The translations under genes and the position numbers were made by a program. The notes beneath the pieces are model-generated. The model saw only the letters and a program-made list of their open reading frames with translations. It did not search any database and had not been told where the DNA came from. From positions 1,804,674-1,868,673 of the forward strand of contig NC_021487.1 in assembly GCF_000427095.1 (NCBI RefSeq): DNA of 64,000 nucleotides, written 5' to 3'. Position 1 is the first letter of the stretch; each line of letters begins with the position of its first letter. This document shows positions 21,434 through 30,276 of the stretch, piece by piece. Source of the stretch: Chthonomonas calidirosea T49 (GTDB lineage Bacteria; Armatimonadota; Chthonomonadetes; Chthonomonadales; Chthonomonadaceae).

Positions 21434-21690
21434 GATAGACAAAATAGGCCTCTTGCATAAGAGTTTTTTTCTGTTAGATGCTAGAGGAGCTAATACAGAG
21501 ACGTTTGTAAGTTTCGCACTCTGTTGTGTTTTGCCTCGCACCGTAGCGGACAACCGAGGACGGATACCTTCACCAGAAAGCGGTCTGCTCATCACATCTC
21601 CCCATACCTGAGGAGATGAGGCTTTAGGTTCCTCAAAAACGAGGAGCCTTCTGTGCAATCGGTCAAAAACCAAACATCTTCGGAGGCAAA
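21434..21690 (+). promoter_or_regulatory. Long structured leader of the pilin-like gene
   Basis: The leader carries a short hairpin (CTCTT 21450-21454 with AAGAG 21459-21463) followed by seven T, a terminator-like element about 16 bases after the predicted start. Near its end, CATCTCC 21595-21601 pairs with GGAGATG 21612-21618. Next to it, AGGCT 21619-21623 pairs with AGCCT 21645-21649 around an inner CCTC/GAGG stem. A GGAGG site precedes the ATG. I could not match the leader to a known riboswitch such as c-di-GMP-I. Confidence 0.45.
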
Positions 21691-22611
21691 ATGAAAATGA
21701 AACAGATGTTCTCTCACCGTCATGTGCGGACAAAAGACGCAGTGCGAGGGTTTACCCTCATTGAGTTGCTTGTAGTTATCGCAATAATTGCGATACTTGC
21801 AGCGATTCTGTTCCCTGTCTTTGCCCAAGCACGGGAACAAGCCCGCAAAACCGCCTGCCTTAGCAATTCCAAGCAACTGGCCACCGCCATCCTCATGTAT
21901 GGACAGGACTACGATGAAACTTTCGTGCCCTTCGTTGCTTTCCAAGAGCCCCTTCTGCGCGACAACGGCACCGTCTACCGAAACTATAGCCCATGGACAG
22001 CCCTCATCCAACCCTACGTCAAAAACAAGTTCCTCACCGTCTGCCCGGATGAGGCCCAACTTAGCTTCGTTATGAGCGGCAACAACCGCTCCCTCCTCTA
22101 TGGCGGATATGGCCTTAACTACGGCTATCTGTCGCGCTATGCCGGCTCCGATGCCTATGGCAACGATCTGTGGATACCGCTTAAATTTGCGGCGGTGAAC
22201 CGCCCCGCTCAGGTCGTGTTGTTTCTCGACTCGGTGGGTGTAGACTATGCAACGGCGGACCATCAGTATGTCTGGGTGCCCGTAGGCACCACGGTAGACC
22301 CACCCATCAACTGCTATGCCTACGCCAACACAGACTGCGACTCCTACAGCATCGGCTGGACGGGACAGGCTAACGACTACACAAAGTACTATGACTTCCC
22401 CGGATACGGTGGCGCCTCTTTCCGCCATAACAGCACCGGATATCAATCGGGAGTTATCCCGCAGGGCGGTGCCAATGTGGCCTTTGTGGATGGGCATACG
22501 AAGTACCAGAAAGTGGGAGCCTTGGTAGCCGGCACGAACTTCCAGCCCGACGGCAGCGGCAATGCCAAAGTGATAGACACCAACGCCTATGAATGGGATC
22601 CGAGCTACTAG
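21691..22611 (+). CDS. Prepilin-type (DUF1559, H-X9-DG) secreted protein
   Basis: The protein has a type IV prepilin signal, RGFTLIELL, cut by a prepilin peptidase after the Gly and followed by the hydrophobic helix [20 protein letters not shown]. The mature start [14 protein letters not shown] is typical of the DUF1559 family expanded in Planctomycetes and Armatimonadota. The C-terminal [14 protein letters not shown] matches the H-X9-DG signature. Its 306-residue length fits. It may be a pseudopilin or surface protein; the role of these families is unknown. A small lipoprotein gene starts two bases after the stop. Confidence 0.9.
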   Translation: MKMKQMFSHRHVRTKDAVRGFTLIELLVVIAIIAILAAILFPVFAQAREQARKTACLSNSKQLATAILMYGQDYDETFVPFVAFQEPLLRDNGTVYRNYSPWTALIQPYVKNKFLTVCPDEAQLSFVMSGNNRSLLYGGYGLNYGYLSRYAGSDAYGNDLWIPLKFAAVNRPAQVVLFLDSVGVDYATADHQYVWVPVGTTVDPPINCYAYANTDCDSYSIGWTGQANDYTKYYDFPGYGGASFRHNSTGYQSGVIPQGGANVAFVDGHTKYQKVGALVAGTNFQPDGSGNAKVIDTNAYEWDPSY

Positions 22612-22612
22612 T

Positions 22613-22873
22613 ATGCGCAACAAAGAGAGCGACCTACAAAAGAGGTGTTGCCTGCGTAAGGTGCTTATAGGAGGTTGGATGTGCCTGTTGTTGTTGGGCG
22701 GTCTGTGGGGCTGTCAGTCGCAAAGTGATGAGGGCAACCCGCAACCAACAGGCAAACCGCCGCATCCGCCTCAGCTCTTACCGGCAAACCCAAATCGCCC
22801 CCGGCCGCATCTGAACATGGGAGGAGGTGGCCCTTCCCCCGGAGGTGGAAGCAGCTCAACGAGTTCCCCATAG
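22613..22873 (+). CDS. Small Pro/Gly-rich lipoprotein
   Basis: This short protein (86 residues) starts at the ATG two bases after the pilin stop, so the two are probably translationally coupled. After a basic start, the hydrophobic stretch CLLLLGGLWGC ends in a lipobox, so the Cys should be lipidated. The mature part is low-complexity: Pro, Asn, Gly and Ser runs and no fold I can name. A strong terminator lies 22 bases downstream. It may tether or assist the pilin-like protein; this is inferred from position only. Confidence 0.7.
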   Translation: MRNKESDLQKRCCLRKVLIGGWMCLLLLGGLWGCQSQSDEGNPQPTGKPPHPPQLLPANPNRPRPHLNMGGGGPSPGGGSSSTSSP

Positions 22874-22894
22874 AGGGTGAAGGAGGTGTTGCGA

Positions 22895-22928
22895 AGAGGA
22901 GCAAGAAGCTATCTTGCTCCTCTTTTTT
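22895..22928 (+). terminator. Intrinsic terminator after the pilin-lipoprotein pair
   Basis: AGAGGAGCAAGA (22895-22906) pairs with TCTTGCTCCTCT (22912-22923) around a five-base loop, and T continues to 22928. It is a 12-bp stem with a T tract, a textbook terminator. Confidence 0.9.
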
Positions 22929-22957
22929 GTGCCCCGTATGCGCCGCCTAGCGTAGGG

Positions 22958-22987
22958 TAGACAGAGAGATGGCTTTGCGTGTAACAT
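22958..22987 (+). promoter_or_regulatory. Possible promoter of the cobalt/nickel transporter genes
   Basis: TAGACA at 22958-22963 and TAACAT at 22982-22987 are 18 bases apart, a moderate match to the consensus. The start codon follows 33 bases later after AAGGAGG. The 90-base gap is too short for a cobalamin riboswitch and shows none of its conserved boxes. Confidence 0.4.
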
Positions 22988-23019
22988 AATCGCTTAAGGA
23001 GGGAGACAAGCAAGGCGTT

Positions 23020-24984
23020 ATGCATATTCCAGATGGTGTTATCAGCCCCTCCACTTGCGCGGTAATGGCTGCCACCATGGCGCCCGTTTGGGTGACTGCA
23101 GGCAAGCGCGTCCGCAAGGAGATCGGGCTACGTCAGACTCCGCTGCTTGCGTTGGGAGCGGCCTTCAGTTTTACCGTGATGCTCTTTAACGTGCCCGCGC
23201 CTGGAGGGACAACGGCGCATCCGGTAGCTGGCACCCTTCTTGCGGTGATGCTGGGGCCTTGGGCAGCCTGCATTGGGGTTTCCGTCGCCCTCGCCATCCA
23301 AGCGCTTCTGTTTGGTGATGGCGGCATCCTCGCTTATGGGGCCAACTGCTTTACCATGGCCTTCGTATTGCCGTTCGTGGGCTATTTTGTTTATCGGCTG
23401 CTGGCCGGGCGCTCCCCCAGCAACTCGCTGTGGCGCGCCATCTGCGCCGGACTAGGCGCCTACTGCGGCATTAACGCGGCCGCCGCCGTGGTGGGCGTCT
23501 TATTGGGGCTTCAGCCGATGCTCTTTCACACGGCCGACGGACGTGCTCTCTACTTTCCCTTTGGGCTCGATATCTCTGTGCCGGCGATGCTCGCAGCGCA
23601 TCTTCTGGTAGCCGGCCCAGCGGAGGCCATCGTCACCACTTTTGCTGTGCGCTACCTGCAGGTTGCCGGTCATCCTCTTTACAATACAGGAGATACGGCC
23701 TTAGAGCGCAGCGGTGTGCAGACACGCTGGGCGATTATCATCTTATTGCTGATGGTTCTGCTCTCTCCCCTAGGGCTTTTGGCGAACGGAAGCGCTTTTG
23801 GAGAGTGGGGCGCACAGGATATTAAAGCGCAAATAGAACATCTGTTGCGAAGGCCGGGCTATGTGCCTCCGGGCATGGCGAGATTTGAAAAGGGCTACCA
23901 TGGACTTCTGCCCGACTATGCCCAACCGGAGACCGGTATGAACATCTGGGGTTATATAGCCGCTGGCTTCTTGGGCACTGCCGCTATAGCGGGGCTTCTG
24001 CTGTTAGCCGGCCGCCTCTGGATGCGCCACGAGGAGCAGCGCCAACAAAGGTCTGCAACTTTGTTGTCCCCTTCATCGCACTCATCCCCGTTGCCGTCGT
24101 GGCTCGCAACAAACACAGCCTCGTCAACAACCATCGAGAGTCGCGCGCTTCGAAAAGGTTCCCCCTTCTTAGAACGAACCCTCGCCGAACTTGCCGCAGG
24201 AGCTACCATAGCCCTTCGCGGAGAGGAGAGTGCTTCGCGCAAAGGTTTCCTCCAGCAGTTCGATCCCCGCGCTCGCCTCATCGGGTTGCTTCTGCTGGCC
24301 TTTTTGGCAACGCTCCAAGAACGTTTTTTACCCCTCCTTGGACTAACCTTACTGGCCCTCGTTCTGACGCAAATCTCCCAGATTCCCCTTCCGGCCTTCC
24401 TTAAACGGGTTTGGCTTACGGCGCCGGTCTTCGTGCTGCTCGTTGCTTTGCCGTCGGCTCTCAACATCGTTACGCCTGGCCGCCCCCTGCTAGTGCTATG
24501 CCATCATCCCTTCCTCTGCCTCACCGCCTCTGGAATGCAAGGCGTGCTGCTGCTGGTATTGCGGGTGGGCACCGCGGTCTCGTTTGCTGCGCTTCTGCCG
24601 CTTACCACGCGCTGGCGTGACCTTCTCTATGCCATGCAGTGCCTCGGAGCGCCACGTATCTTTGTGCTAGTTTTAGGGATGGCCCATCGCTACCTTACTG
24701 TACTGATGCAGGCTGCCGATGAGATGTTCACGGCCCGCAAAAGCCGTCAGGTCGGCCGTATAGAGCATGCCGAGGGGCGTCGCTTTGCAGGCAGGAGCAT
24801 CGGGAGTCTCTTTGCGAAGACTCTCTACCTGTCCGATGAAGTACACGCCGCCATGATCGCGCGAGGCTTTACCGGCCGGGTGCAGGTGATGCGTACTCTG
24901 CGTTGGCGTTTTGCCGATACCCTGTTTCTTCTCGCCGTATTTTTAGTTATGGGCTTTACTTTCCTAGGAGGGCGTCACTTTTGA
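23020..24984 (+). CDS. Fused CbiM-CbiN/PDGLE-like-CbiQ cobalt/nickel ECF transporter protein
   Basis: This 654-residue protein joins three membrane parts of a cobalt or nickel uptake system. Residues 1-230 are CbiM, starting MHIPDG, whose N-terminal Met and His bind the metal. Residues 240-335 resemble the CbiN/PDGLE linker with two membrane helices and an outside loop. Residues 400-654 are CbiQ, with FDPRARLIGLLLLAFLATL and the late coupling region DEMFTARKSRQVG. Fusion of all three is uncommon. The CbiO gene overlaps its stop by one base (TGATG). Cobalamin demand or a nickel enzyme would explain it; the metal cannot be told from sequence. Confidence 0.9.
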   Translation: MHIPDGVISPSTCAVMAATMAPVWVTAGKRVRKEIGLRQTPLLALGAAFSFTVMLFNVPAPGGTTAHPVAGTLLAVMLGPWAACIGVSVALAIQALLFGDGGILAYGANCFTMAFVLPFVGYFVYRLLAGRSPSNSLWRAICAGLGAYCGINAAAAVVGVLLGLQPMLFHTADGRALYFPFGLDISVPAMLAAHLLVAGPAEAIVTTFAVRYLQVAGHPLYNTGDTALERSGVQTRWAIIILLLMVLLSPLGLLANGSAFGEWGAQDIKAQIEHLLRRPGYVPPGMARFEKGYHGLLPDYAQPETGMNIWGYIAAGFLGTAAIAGLLLLAGRLWMRHEEQRQQRSATLLSPSSHSSPLPSWLATNTASSTTIESRALRKGSPFLERTLAELAAGATIALRGEESASRKGFLQQFDPRARLIGLLLLAFLATLQERFLPLLGLTLLALVLTQISQIPLPAFLKRVWLTAPVFVLLVALPSALNIVTPGRPLLVLCHHPFLCLTASGMQGVLLLVLRVGTAVSFAALLPLTTRWRDLLYAMQCLGAPRIFVLVLGMAHRYLTVLMQAADEMFTARKSRQVGRIEHAEGRRFAGRSIGSLFAKTLYLSDEVHAAMIARGFTGRVQVMRTLRWRFADTLFLLAVFLVMGFTFLGGRHF

Positions 24985-25880
24985 TGAAACCACAACAGGC
25001 ATCGTCTCCAGTCTCCTCTTCGTTAGACAATCTGTTTGTTCTAAAACAGGTAAGCTATCGCTACAACCCAGAAACTCCGGCGCTCTCCAACATCTCGGTA
25101 GAGCTGCGCGCGGGGGAAAGCGTGGCGCTATTAGGCGCTAATGGCTGTGGGAAGTCTACCCTCCTAAAGCTGCTCGGAGGGCTGCTTTTTGCACAAGAAG
25201 GGGAAGTGCTTGCTTTTGGCGAGCCGCTAACCGAAGCTTTTCTCAACGTGGAGCGCAACGCCCATCGGTTTCGACGGCGCGTGGGCTTCGTGTTTCAAAA
25301 TGCCGATGCCCAGTTGTTCTCCGCCACCGTGCGCGAGGAGCTAGCTTTCGGACCGCTTCATCTGGGGCTGCCTTACGAGGAGGTCCTGCAGCGCGTGCAC
25401 GATGTGGCTCGCCTTGTTCAAGTGGAGATGCTGCTAGAACGCCCTCCTTTCCTCCTCTCCCACGGAGAAAAGCGACGTGTTGCTCTTGGGTGTGTTTTGG
25501 CCACAAACCCCGATGTGCTCCTACTCGACGAGCCGACCACCGGCCTCGATCCGCGCTCCCAAGTGCAGTTTTCGGAGCTGTTGCAGGCGCTTCATAGGGC
25601 TGGAAAAACCTTGATCATTAGCACCCACGATCTTCACCTCGTGCCGGAGCTTGCCCAGCGTGCCCTCATTATGGCGGAAGACCACACGCTTGCTGCCGAT
25701 ATTCCCGCCGCCCAGCTATTCGATCACCTCGATCTGCTTTACCGCGTCAACCTCATTCATGAACATATGCACCGGCATGGCTCTATCGTTCACTCGCATC
25801 CACACTATCATTCCGGCGAACATGCCCATTCGCATCTACCACCACTCGAAACGCCTCCTCAAACGCAGGAAGAGAACTAA
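24984..25880 (+). CDS. cbiO: CbiO-type ECF transporter ATPase with His-rich tail
   Basis: This ATPase powers the fused CbiMNQ protein. It has Walker A GANGCGKST near residue 50, a Q-loop in VGFVFQNADAQLFSATV, the signature LSHGEKRRVALG, Walker B VLLLDEPTTGLDP and the switch His in ISTHDLHL. The last 45 residues hold about a dozen His in HxH patterns, likely a metal store or chaperone tail. The ATG at 24984 overlaps the previous stop after TAGGAGGG. Its stop overlaps that of the convergent kdpD-like gene at 25877-25880, with no terminator between. Confidence 0.93.
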   Translation: MKPQQASSPVSSSLDNLFVLKQVSYRYNPETPALSNISVELRAGESVALLGANGCGKSTLLKLLGGLLFAQEGEVLAFGEPLTEAFLNVERNAHRFRRRVGFVFQNADAQLFSATVREELAFGPLHLGLPYEEVLQRVHDVARLVQVEMLLERPPFLLSHGEKRRVALGCVLATNPDVLLLDEPTTGLDPRSQVQFSELLQALHRAGKTLIISTHDLHLVPELAQRALIMAEDHTLAADIPAAQLFDHLDLLYRVNLIHEHMHRHGSIVHSHPHYHSGEHAHSHLPPLETPPQTQEEN

Positions 25881-27025
25881 AGTGCCTCGTCTTCGGGTGG
25901 AGCGACAATAAGGATGTCTATGTTGCGCAACTCTTGGGTAAGCCGATGAATAATAGAGCCCTTGAGAAATTCTTGAAAACGAGAACGGCTTGAATGGCCG
26001 ATCACAATCTGTGTAATCTGATGCTCTTTAGCATAGGAGATCAGCTGATCGGCCACTTCACCGTGAAGGGTAACAACAGGGATCTTGAGTTGGTCAGCGA
26101 GCGCTAAAACGCTGCGAAACTGTTCTTGCTGTTCGGGCGTGAGGGGCCGATTCTCCACGTAGACCGCCACGATATCCGCGTCGAGCCTTTGGGCGATGCG
26201 CCATCCGCGCCGTAGGAGTCGCATCGATGCCAACTCAGGGGCAATACACACCATAATGCGGTCTTTCGTTGCCCAGGTCTTCTTGATGCGCTGCTCTTTT
26301 CGATAATCGCTGAGGTCACGGTCTACCTCTTGAGCCACTTCCCGAAGGGCTATCTCACGAAGTGCATTGAGGTTGCCTTCTCGAAACCAGTTGTTGAGAG
26401 CGGATTGGATCTTGTCGGAAGGATATATCTCTCCGCGCTCTAATCGGTGAATCAGCGCGCGCGGGGTGATGTCTACCATCACGATCTCGGCCTCATGTAG
26501 CAGGCTATCGGGAACGGTCTCGCGCACACGAATACCGGTGATGTCGTAAACCGTGTCGTTGAGACTTTCCAAATGCTGAACGTTCAGCGTGGTCAGCACA
26601 CTGATGCCATGGTCACGTAGATACTCTACATCTTGCCAGCGCTTCGGCCGCTCAGAGCCGGGCACGTTGGTATGGGCTAGCTCATCTACAACCACCCATT
26701 GAGGCTTGCGGCGCAGAATGGCTTCCGTATCCATCTCTTCAAAAACCCTACCGCGATACTCTATCTTCTTTCGCGGAATGATCTCGAGATCGCCTATCTG
26801 TGCCTCTGTTCCCTTGCGACCGTGCGTCTCTACATAGCCGATCACCACATCCTGCCCACGCTGCTTGCGCCGATTCGCTTCGCTAAGCATCTCATAGGTC
26901 TTGCCAACTCCTGCAGCAAAACCGAGAAAGATCTTCAGGCGCCCTCGTTGCTGTGGCTCTTCCGCTTTAATACGGGCAAGCAATGCATCGGGATCGGGGC
27001 GTTCCTCCTGAGCATCCGACACCAT
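25877..27025 (-). CDS. kdpD: Short KdpD: sensor and universal-stress domains without a histidine kinase
   Basis: The 382 residues match only the N-terminal cytoplasmic half of KdpD. The KdpD domain has Walker A GFAAGVGKTYEML near residue 35 and Walker B VVVDELAHTNVPGSERPKRW near 110, followed by a Usp domain at about 250-375 with GHSSRSRF. The membrane helices and HisKA/HATPase of full KdpD are absent. Short KdpD proteins are known in cyanobacteria and Deinococcus. It is the last gene of the kdp operon and may pass a K+ or c-di-AMP signal to the separate kinase encoded two genes upstream. A GGAAG site precedes the ATG. Confidence 0.9.
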   Translation of the reverse strand: MVSDAQEERPDPDALLARIKAEEPQQRGRLKIFLGFAAGVGKTYEMLSEANRRKQRGQDVVIGYVETHGRKGTEAQIGDLEIIPRKKIEYRGRVFEEMDTEAILRRKPQWVVVDELAHTNVPGSERPKRWQDVEYLRDHGISVLTTLNVQHLESLNDTVYDITGIRVRETVPDSLLHEAEIVMVDITPRALIHRLERGEIYPSDKIQSALNNWFREGNLNALREIALREVAQEVDRDLSDYRKEQRIKKTWATKDRIMVCIAPELASMRLLRRGWRIAQRLDADIVAVYVENRPLTPEQQEQFRSVLALADQLKIPVVTLHGEVADQLISYAKEHQITQIVIGHSSRSRFQEFLKGSIIHRLTQELRNIDILIVAPPEDEAL

Positions 27026-27039
27026 GAGGCTTCCTTCTC

Positions 27040-27777
27040 CTAAACAGTGGTCAACACGGCATCAATCCAGCGACGCATGCCGGTTGTCAGCTCTTCAACC
27101 TGCAACAGGTTGTTGGGAGGAAGTTCGGCATGCTGCCAAAGATAGTTGGCTAACGCCTCTTCACAGAGGGCCTGCCAAAAACGATTACCGCCGGCAAACT
27201 GCTCCCTGTCGGCATAAGCTTTTACAAGCTCTATGATATGGGGCAAGAGAACAACCTTACACTGGCTCTTCTCCCCTGAAGGGCTGGTAACGGTGAACGT
27301 CTGTTCAAACTTACCCCCGGTATAAAGAGCGGTATCCGGTTGAAACTCGATGTGGTAGCCGTTGACCGTGGTAAACCCGTAGGTCAGCCCCTGCGATTCA
27401 GCCGGAGCTGCCTCAGTCTTATTCAAGGCGGCCTCCACCGCACCGCGAAGGGTTTTTGCCGTGAACGGTTTTCTCAAAAAGTCGGTCGCCCCGAGCTTCA
27501 TAGCAGAAACAGCAAGGTCTATCGTTCCAAAAGCAGTAATCATGATGATCTTTGCATCACTATTGCGCTCCTTTAGCTCTTTCAGAACGTATAGGCCCTC
27601 CACGTCGGGCATTCTTTGGTCTAACAAAACGAGGTCCCATGCGTCTCCATTGCCGAACTTAGCGATGCCTTCAAGGCCGTCATAGGCCACTTCAACCTCA
27701 TGGCCGGCCGCTTTCAACGTAAGCTGAAGCATACGGCAAATATTGGGTTCATCATCTATTACAAGAATGCGGGCCAT
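27040..27777 (-). CDS. Response regulator with an unrecognised non-HTH output domain
   Basis: Residues 1-125 are a CheY-like receiver with the acidic pair IDDEP, phosphorylation Asp in LVLLDQRMPDVEG, Thr in MITAFG and Lys in FLRKPF. The remaining 120 residues (NGYHIEFQPDTALYTGG and on) do not look like the winged helix of KdpE; they resemble a small mixed fold ending in a helical part. The ATG at 27777 follows AAGGAG by eight bases and lies three bases after the kinase stop. It is the likely partner of that kinase. How it changes kdp expression without a DNA-binding domain is open. Confidence 0.85.
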   Translation of the reverse strand: MARILVIDDEPNICRMLQLTLKAAGHEVEVAYDGLEGIAKFGNGDAWDLVLLDQRMPDVEGLYVLKELKERNSDAKIIMITAFGTIDLAVSAMKLGATDFLRKPFTAKTLRGAVEAALNKTEAAPAESQGLTYGFTTVNGYHIEFQPDTALYTGGKFEQTFTVTSPSGEKSQCKVVLLPHIIELVKAYADREQFAGGNRFWQALCEEALANYLWQHAELPPNNLLQVEELTTGMRRWIDAVLTTV

Positions 27778-27779
27778 TT

Positions 27780-29615
27780 TCAAAGCTCCTTAACAGGTAG
27801 ATAGAAGGTAAAAGTGCTGCCTTTTCCTGGAGTGCTCTCCACGGTTATCTGACCTCCATGGGCCTTCACAATGGTCTGTGCGATAGAAAGCCCTAAACCG
27901 GCGCCGCTGCGCGCTACGCCCGGCACCTGTACAAACCGCTCGAAGATGCGCGGAAGATACTCTGGCGGAATGCCAATGCCCGTATCCTGCACCGAAAAGA
28001 AGACCTTCTCATCCTTTGGATAGACCTTTATATGAATTTGTCCTCCCTCGGGGGTAAAACGAACGGCGTTATTGAGCAGATTGAGGAGCACGCGGTTGAT
28101 CTGGGCAGGATCGGCTCGAAGCGGAGGCAATAGGGGAAACACTTCGACACGTAGGTGAAGATTCTTTGCTTTTGTCTGAGGCTCTATGGCCTCAACGGCG
28201 TTTTGAACCAGCTGTTCAGCCGATACGATCTCGAATCGCGGTGGAGTTGCTCCCGTTTCAAGACGGGTGATGTCGAGGAGATCGCGCATCATGCGATCGA
28301 GGCGCTGCAAATCCTCTTTCTGACATCGAACAACCTCTTGTTGTTCGGGAGTTAACGGGCCGAGAGTGCCCTCTTGAAGGAGATCCACCGAGAGCTGCAA
28401 CGAGGTCACTGGCGTGCGCAACTCATGAGAGGCAATGCCGATGAATTCCGTTTTCAGTCGGTCGAGTTGGCGTAGGTGCGTGATATCCTCCAAGACGGCG
28501 ACGGCACCAAGCAGCTCTCCCCCCTCCGCCTTCATAGGGGTTGTGCGCAAACGGTAGGTACGTGGAATGCCAGCATATTCTAGGTCCACCATGCCGGCCT
28601 CATCTTCAGCCACCGAGGCGCTTTGTTGATGAATGGCTTTATGTAGCGCTGTAACAATGCTCTTATCGCGGATGGTTTCATCAATCGGCTTACCGATAAG
28701 GTTTGCCTCTGGACCAAAAAGCCCCTCAGCTGCGCGATTCACATGTACCAGTCTGCCCTCGGCGTCGGCCACTATCACCGGGTCGTAAAGACTTTCCAAC
28801 GCCGCTTCCGACATGCGCTCGGCTCGCTGATAACGCTCCTCTTCAACGCGCCGTGCCTCTTGAAGCCTCTCGGCCATCCGGTTAAAGGCACGTGCCAATG
28901 CGCCGATCTCATCGGATCGGTGAACCTCGATGCGCTGGTTGAAATGCCCTGCTCCTATCTCTTCGGCCTGACGCACCAAAGAACGCAACGGAGCGAGAGT
29001 TGAATTGACCATTCTGTAGGAGAAGAAAAGCGCCAAACCAAGCGCGAGAACCGAGGCCGTAATGCCCAGCCAAAAAGCACGTCGCGCCTCGGTTCTTGCG
29101 CGTTTATCCGCCTTTACAATGGCTTGTTGATTCAGATCGAGCACATCCTGAGCGCGCTGTTTGAGGCGCAAAAAAGCCGGCTCGAGCACATGAAAGTAGT
29201 ACGCACGAGCCTGCTCGGGAGGCATAGGAGGGTTTGCGTAGAGCAGCCGCTCTATCGCTTTCTGATACTTTGCGAATTGGCGCTGGATGTCATCGGATAG
29301 CTGCTGCTCTCCCGGCTCCGTGATATTATGGGCCTCGACATCGGCCGCTTGGGCAAAAAGCGGCCGAAAGAACTGGTACTGCTTGCGCGCTTTCTCCACC
29401 TGCCCAGCCAGGTAGAAGGTGGCCGCGCTGTCCTGACGCTCCAAAAACTCCTTCATGTTCTCCGCGGCCACCACGCTAACGTAGTTGTTCTTCAAGATTC
29501 GGTCTACGGAGGTGCCTAAGTGGCGCACCTGCAGAATCCCCCCTATGATCACCCCCATCAGAATAAAGATGAGGATGAGATAGCCAATAAGGAACTGGGT
29601 GCGCACATTGTACAT
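27780..29615 (-). CDS. Membrane histidine kinase with HAMP and PAS domains
   Basis: The roughly 611-residue kinase has a first membrane helix (FLIGYLILIFILMGVIIGG), a helical outside sensor of about 145 residues, a second helix, HAMP, a PAS domain (ALESLYDPVIVADAEGRL), HisKA with H box ASHELRTPVTSLQLSVDLL, and HATPase with NLLNNAVRFTPEGG and GTGIG-type boxes. The ATG at 29615 is eight bases after the kdpC stop. Its place between kdpC and the response regulator suggests it takes over the kinase role missing from the short KdpD. Its signal is unknown. Confidence 0.93.
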   Translation of the reverse strand: MYNVRTQFLIGYLILIFILMGVIIGGILQVRHLGTSVDRILKNNYVSVVAAENMKEFLERQDSAATFYLAGQVEKARKQYQFFRPLFAQAADVEAHNITEPGEQQLSDDIQRQFAKYQKAIERLLYANPPMPPEQARAYYFHVLEPAFLRLKQRAQDVLDLNQQAIVKADKRARTEARRAFWLGITASVLALGLALFFSYRMVNSTLAPLRSLVRQAEEIGAGHFNQRIEVHRSDEIGALARAFNRMAERLQEARRVEEERYQRAERMSEAALESLYDPVIVADAEGRLVHVNRAAEGLFGPEANLIGKPIDETIRDKSIVTALHKAIHQQSASVAEDEAGMVDLEYAGIPRTYRLRTTPMKAEGGELLGAVAVLEDITHLRQLDRLKTEFIGIASHELRTPVTSLQLSVDLLQEGTLGPLTPEQQEVVRCQKEDLQRLDRMMRDLLDITRLETGATPPRFEIVSAEQLVQNAVEAIEPQTKAKNLHLRVEVFPLLPPLRADPAQINRVLLNLLNNAVRFTPEGGQIHIKVYPKDEKVFFSVQDTGIGIPPEYLPRIFERFVQVPGVARSGAGLGLSIAQTIVKAHGGQITVESTPGKGSTFTFYLPVKEL

Positions 29616-29622
29616 TTTGCTT

Positions 29623-30252
29623 CTATTGTCTCTTTGTGACAGGGTAGAGCCGATCGAGCGCAAGATTCAGGCGTAACACATTGACGCGCGGCTCGCCGAG
29701 AATGCCGAACTGCCGAGGTTGCGTATAGTCGTGAATAAGCCGCCTCACACGGCTAACCTCCACACCCCGTGCCTTGGCCACACGATCCGCCTGTAAAAGA
29801 GCGTTCTCAACGCTGATGTCTGGATCGAGTCCGCTTCCGGAACGGGTAACGGCGTCAGTGGGCAGCGGCATTGTGCTCGGCAGGTTGTTCTCTTGACGAT
29901 AGGCGGTGGCTAAGTCTTTCATACCATCGAAGTTGTCGGTGGCCTTCGGGCCGTGATGCACGCCATTGATCAGTTTATCCGTCGTAGGGGCCAGATTGGT
30001 TCCTCCGGAACTGGTGGGGTCGTAGCCGTTGCCTGCCGCCGAAGGACGTGGATGAAAGTAGATCGGGAGCGTGAAGCTTTGTCCGATCAGCTCCGAGCCA
30101 ACCACTCTGCCATTTCGCACAATGAGGCTTCCATGAGCTTGAAACGGAAAGAGGATGTTAGCCACCAGAGTGACAAGGCCAGGGAAAACAAACCCCAGCA
30201 AGATCGTCCAAGCCAAAACGCTAACCAGAGCAGGGCGTAATTGAGTTCTCAT
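29623..30252 (-). CDS. kdpC: K+-transporting ATPase subunit C
   Basis: KdpC is the single-span subunit that stabilises the KdpFABC complex. It shows the N-terminal helix (VLAWTILLGFVFPGLVTLVANILF), then GSELIGQSF, the FHPRPSAAGNGYDPTSSGGTNLAPT block, and the C-terminal VNVLRLNLALDRL. The ATG at 30252 follows GGAG at nine bases; an in-frame ATG 18 bases upstream has no ribosome site. The length is about 209 residues. Confidence 0.95.
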   Translation of the reverse strand: MRTQLRPALVSVLAWTILLGFVFPGLVTLVANILFPFQAHGSLIVRNGRVVGSELIGQSFTLPIYFHPRPSAAGNGYDPTSSGGTNLAPTTDKLINGVHHGPKATDNFDGMKDLATAYRQENNLPSTMPLPTDAVTRSGSGLDPDISVENALLQADRVAKARGVEVSRVRRLIHDYTQPRQFGILGEPRVNVLRLNLALDRLYPVTKRQ

Positions 30253-30276
30253 AGAGAGGTTCTCCTTCATCTATTT

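Noticed and set aside
21592-22623. Minus-strand open frame of 343 codons opposite the pilin-like gene
   Set aside because: It mirrors the coding frame of a clear DUF1559 protein, has no family likeness and no ribosome site.
22928-23019. Cobalamin riboswitch before the CbiM fusion gene
   Set aside because: The gap is about 90 bases and lacks the B12 box; too short for the aptamer.
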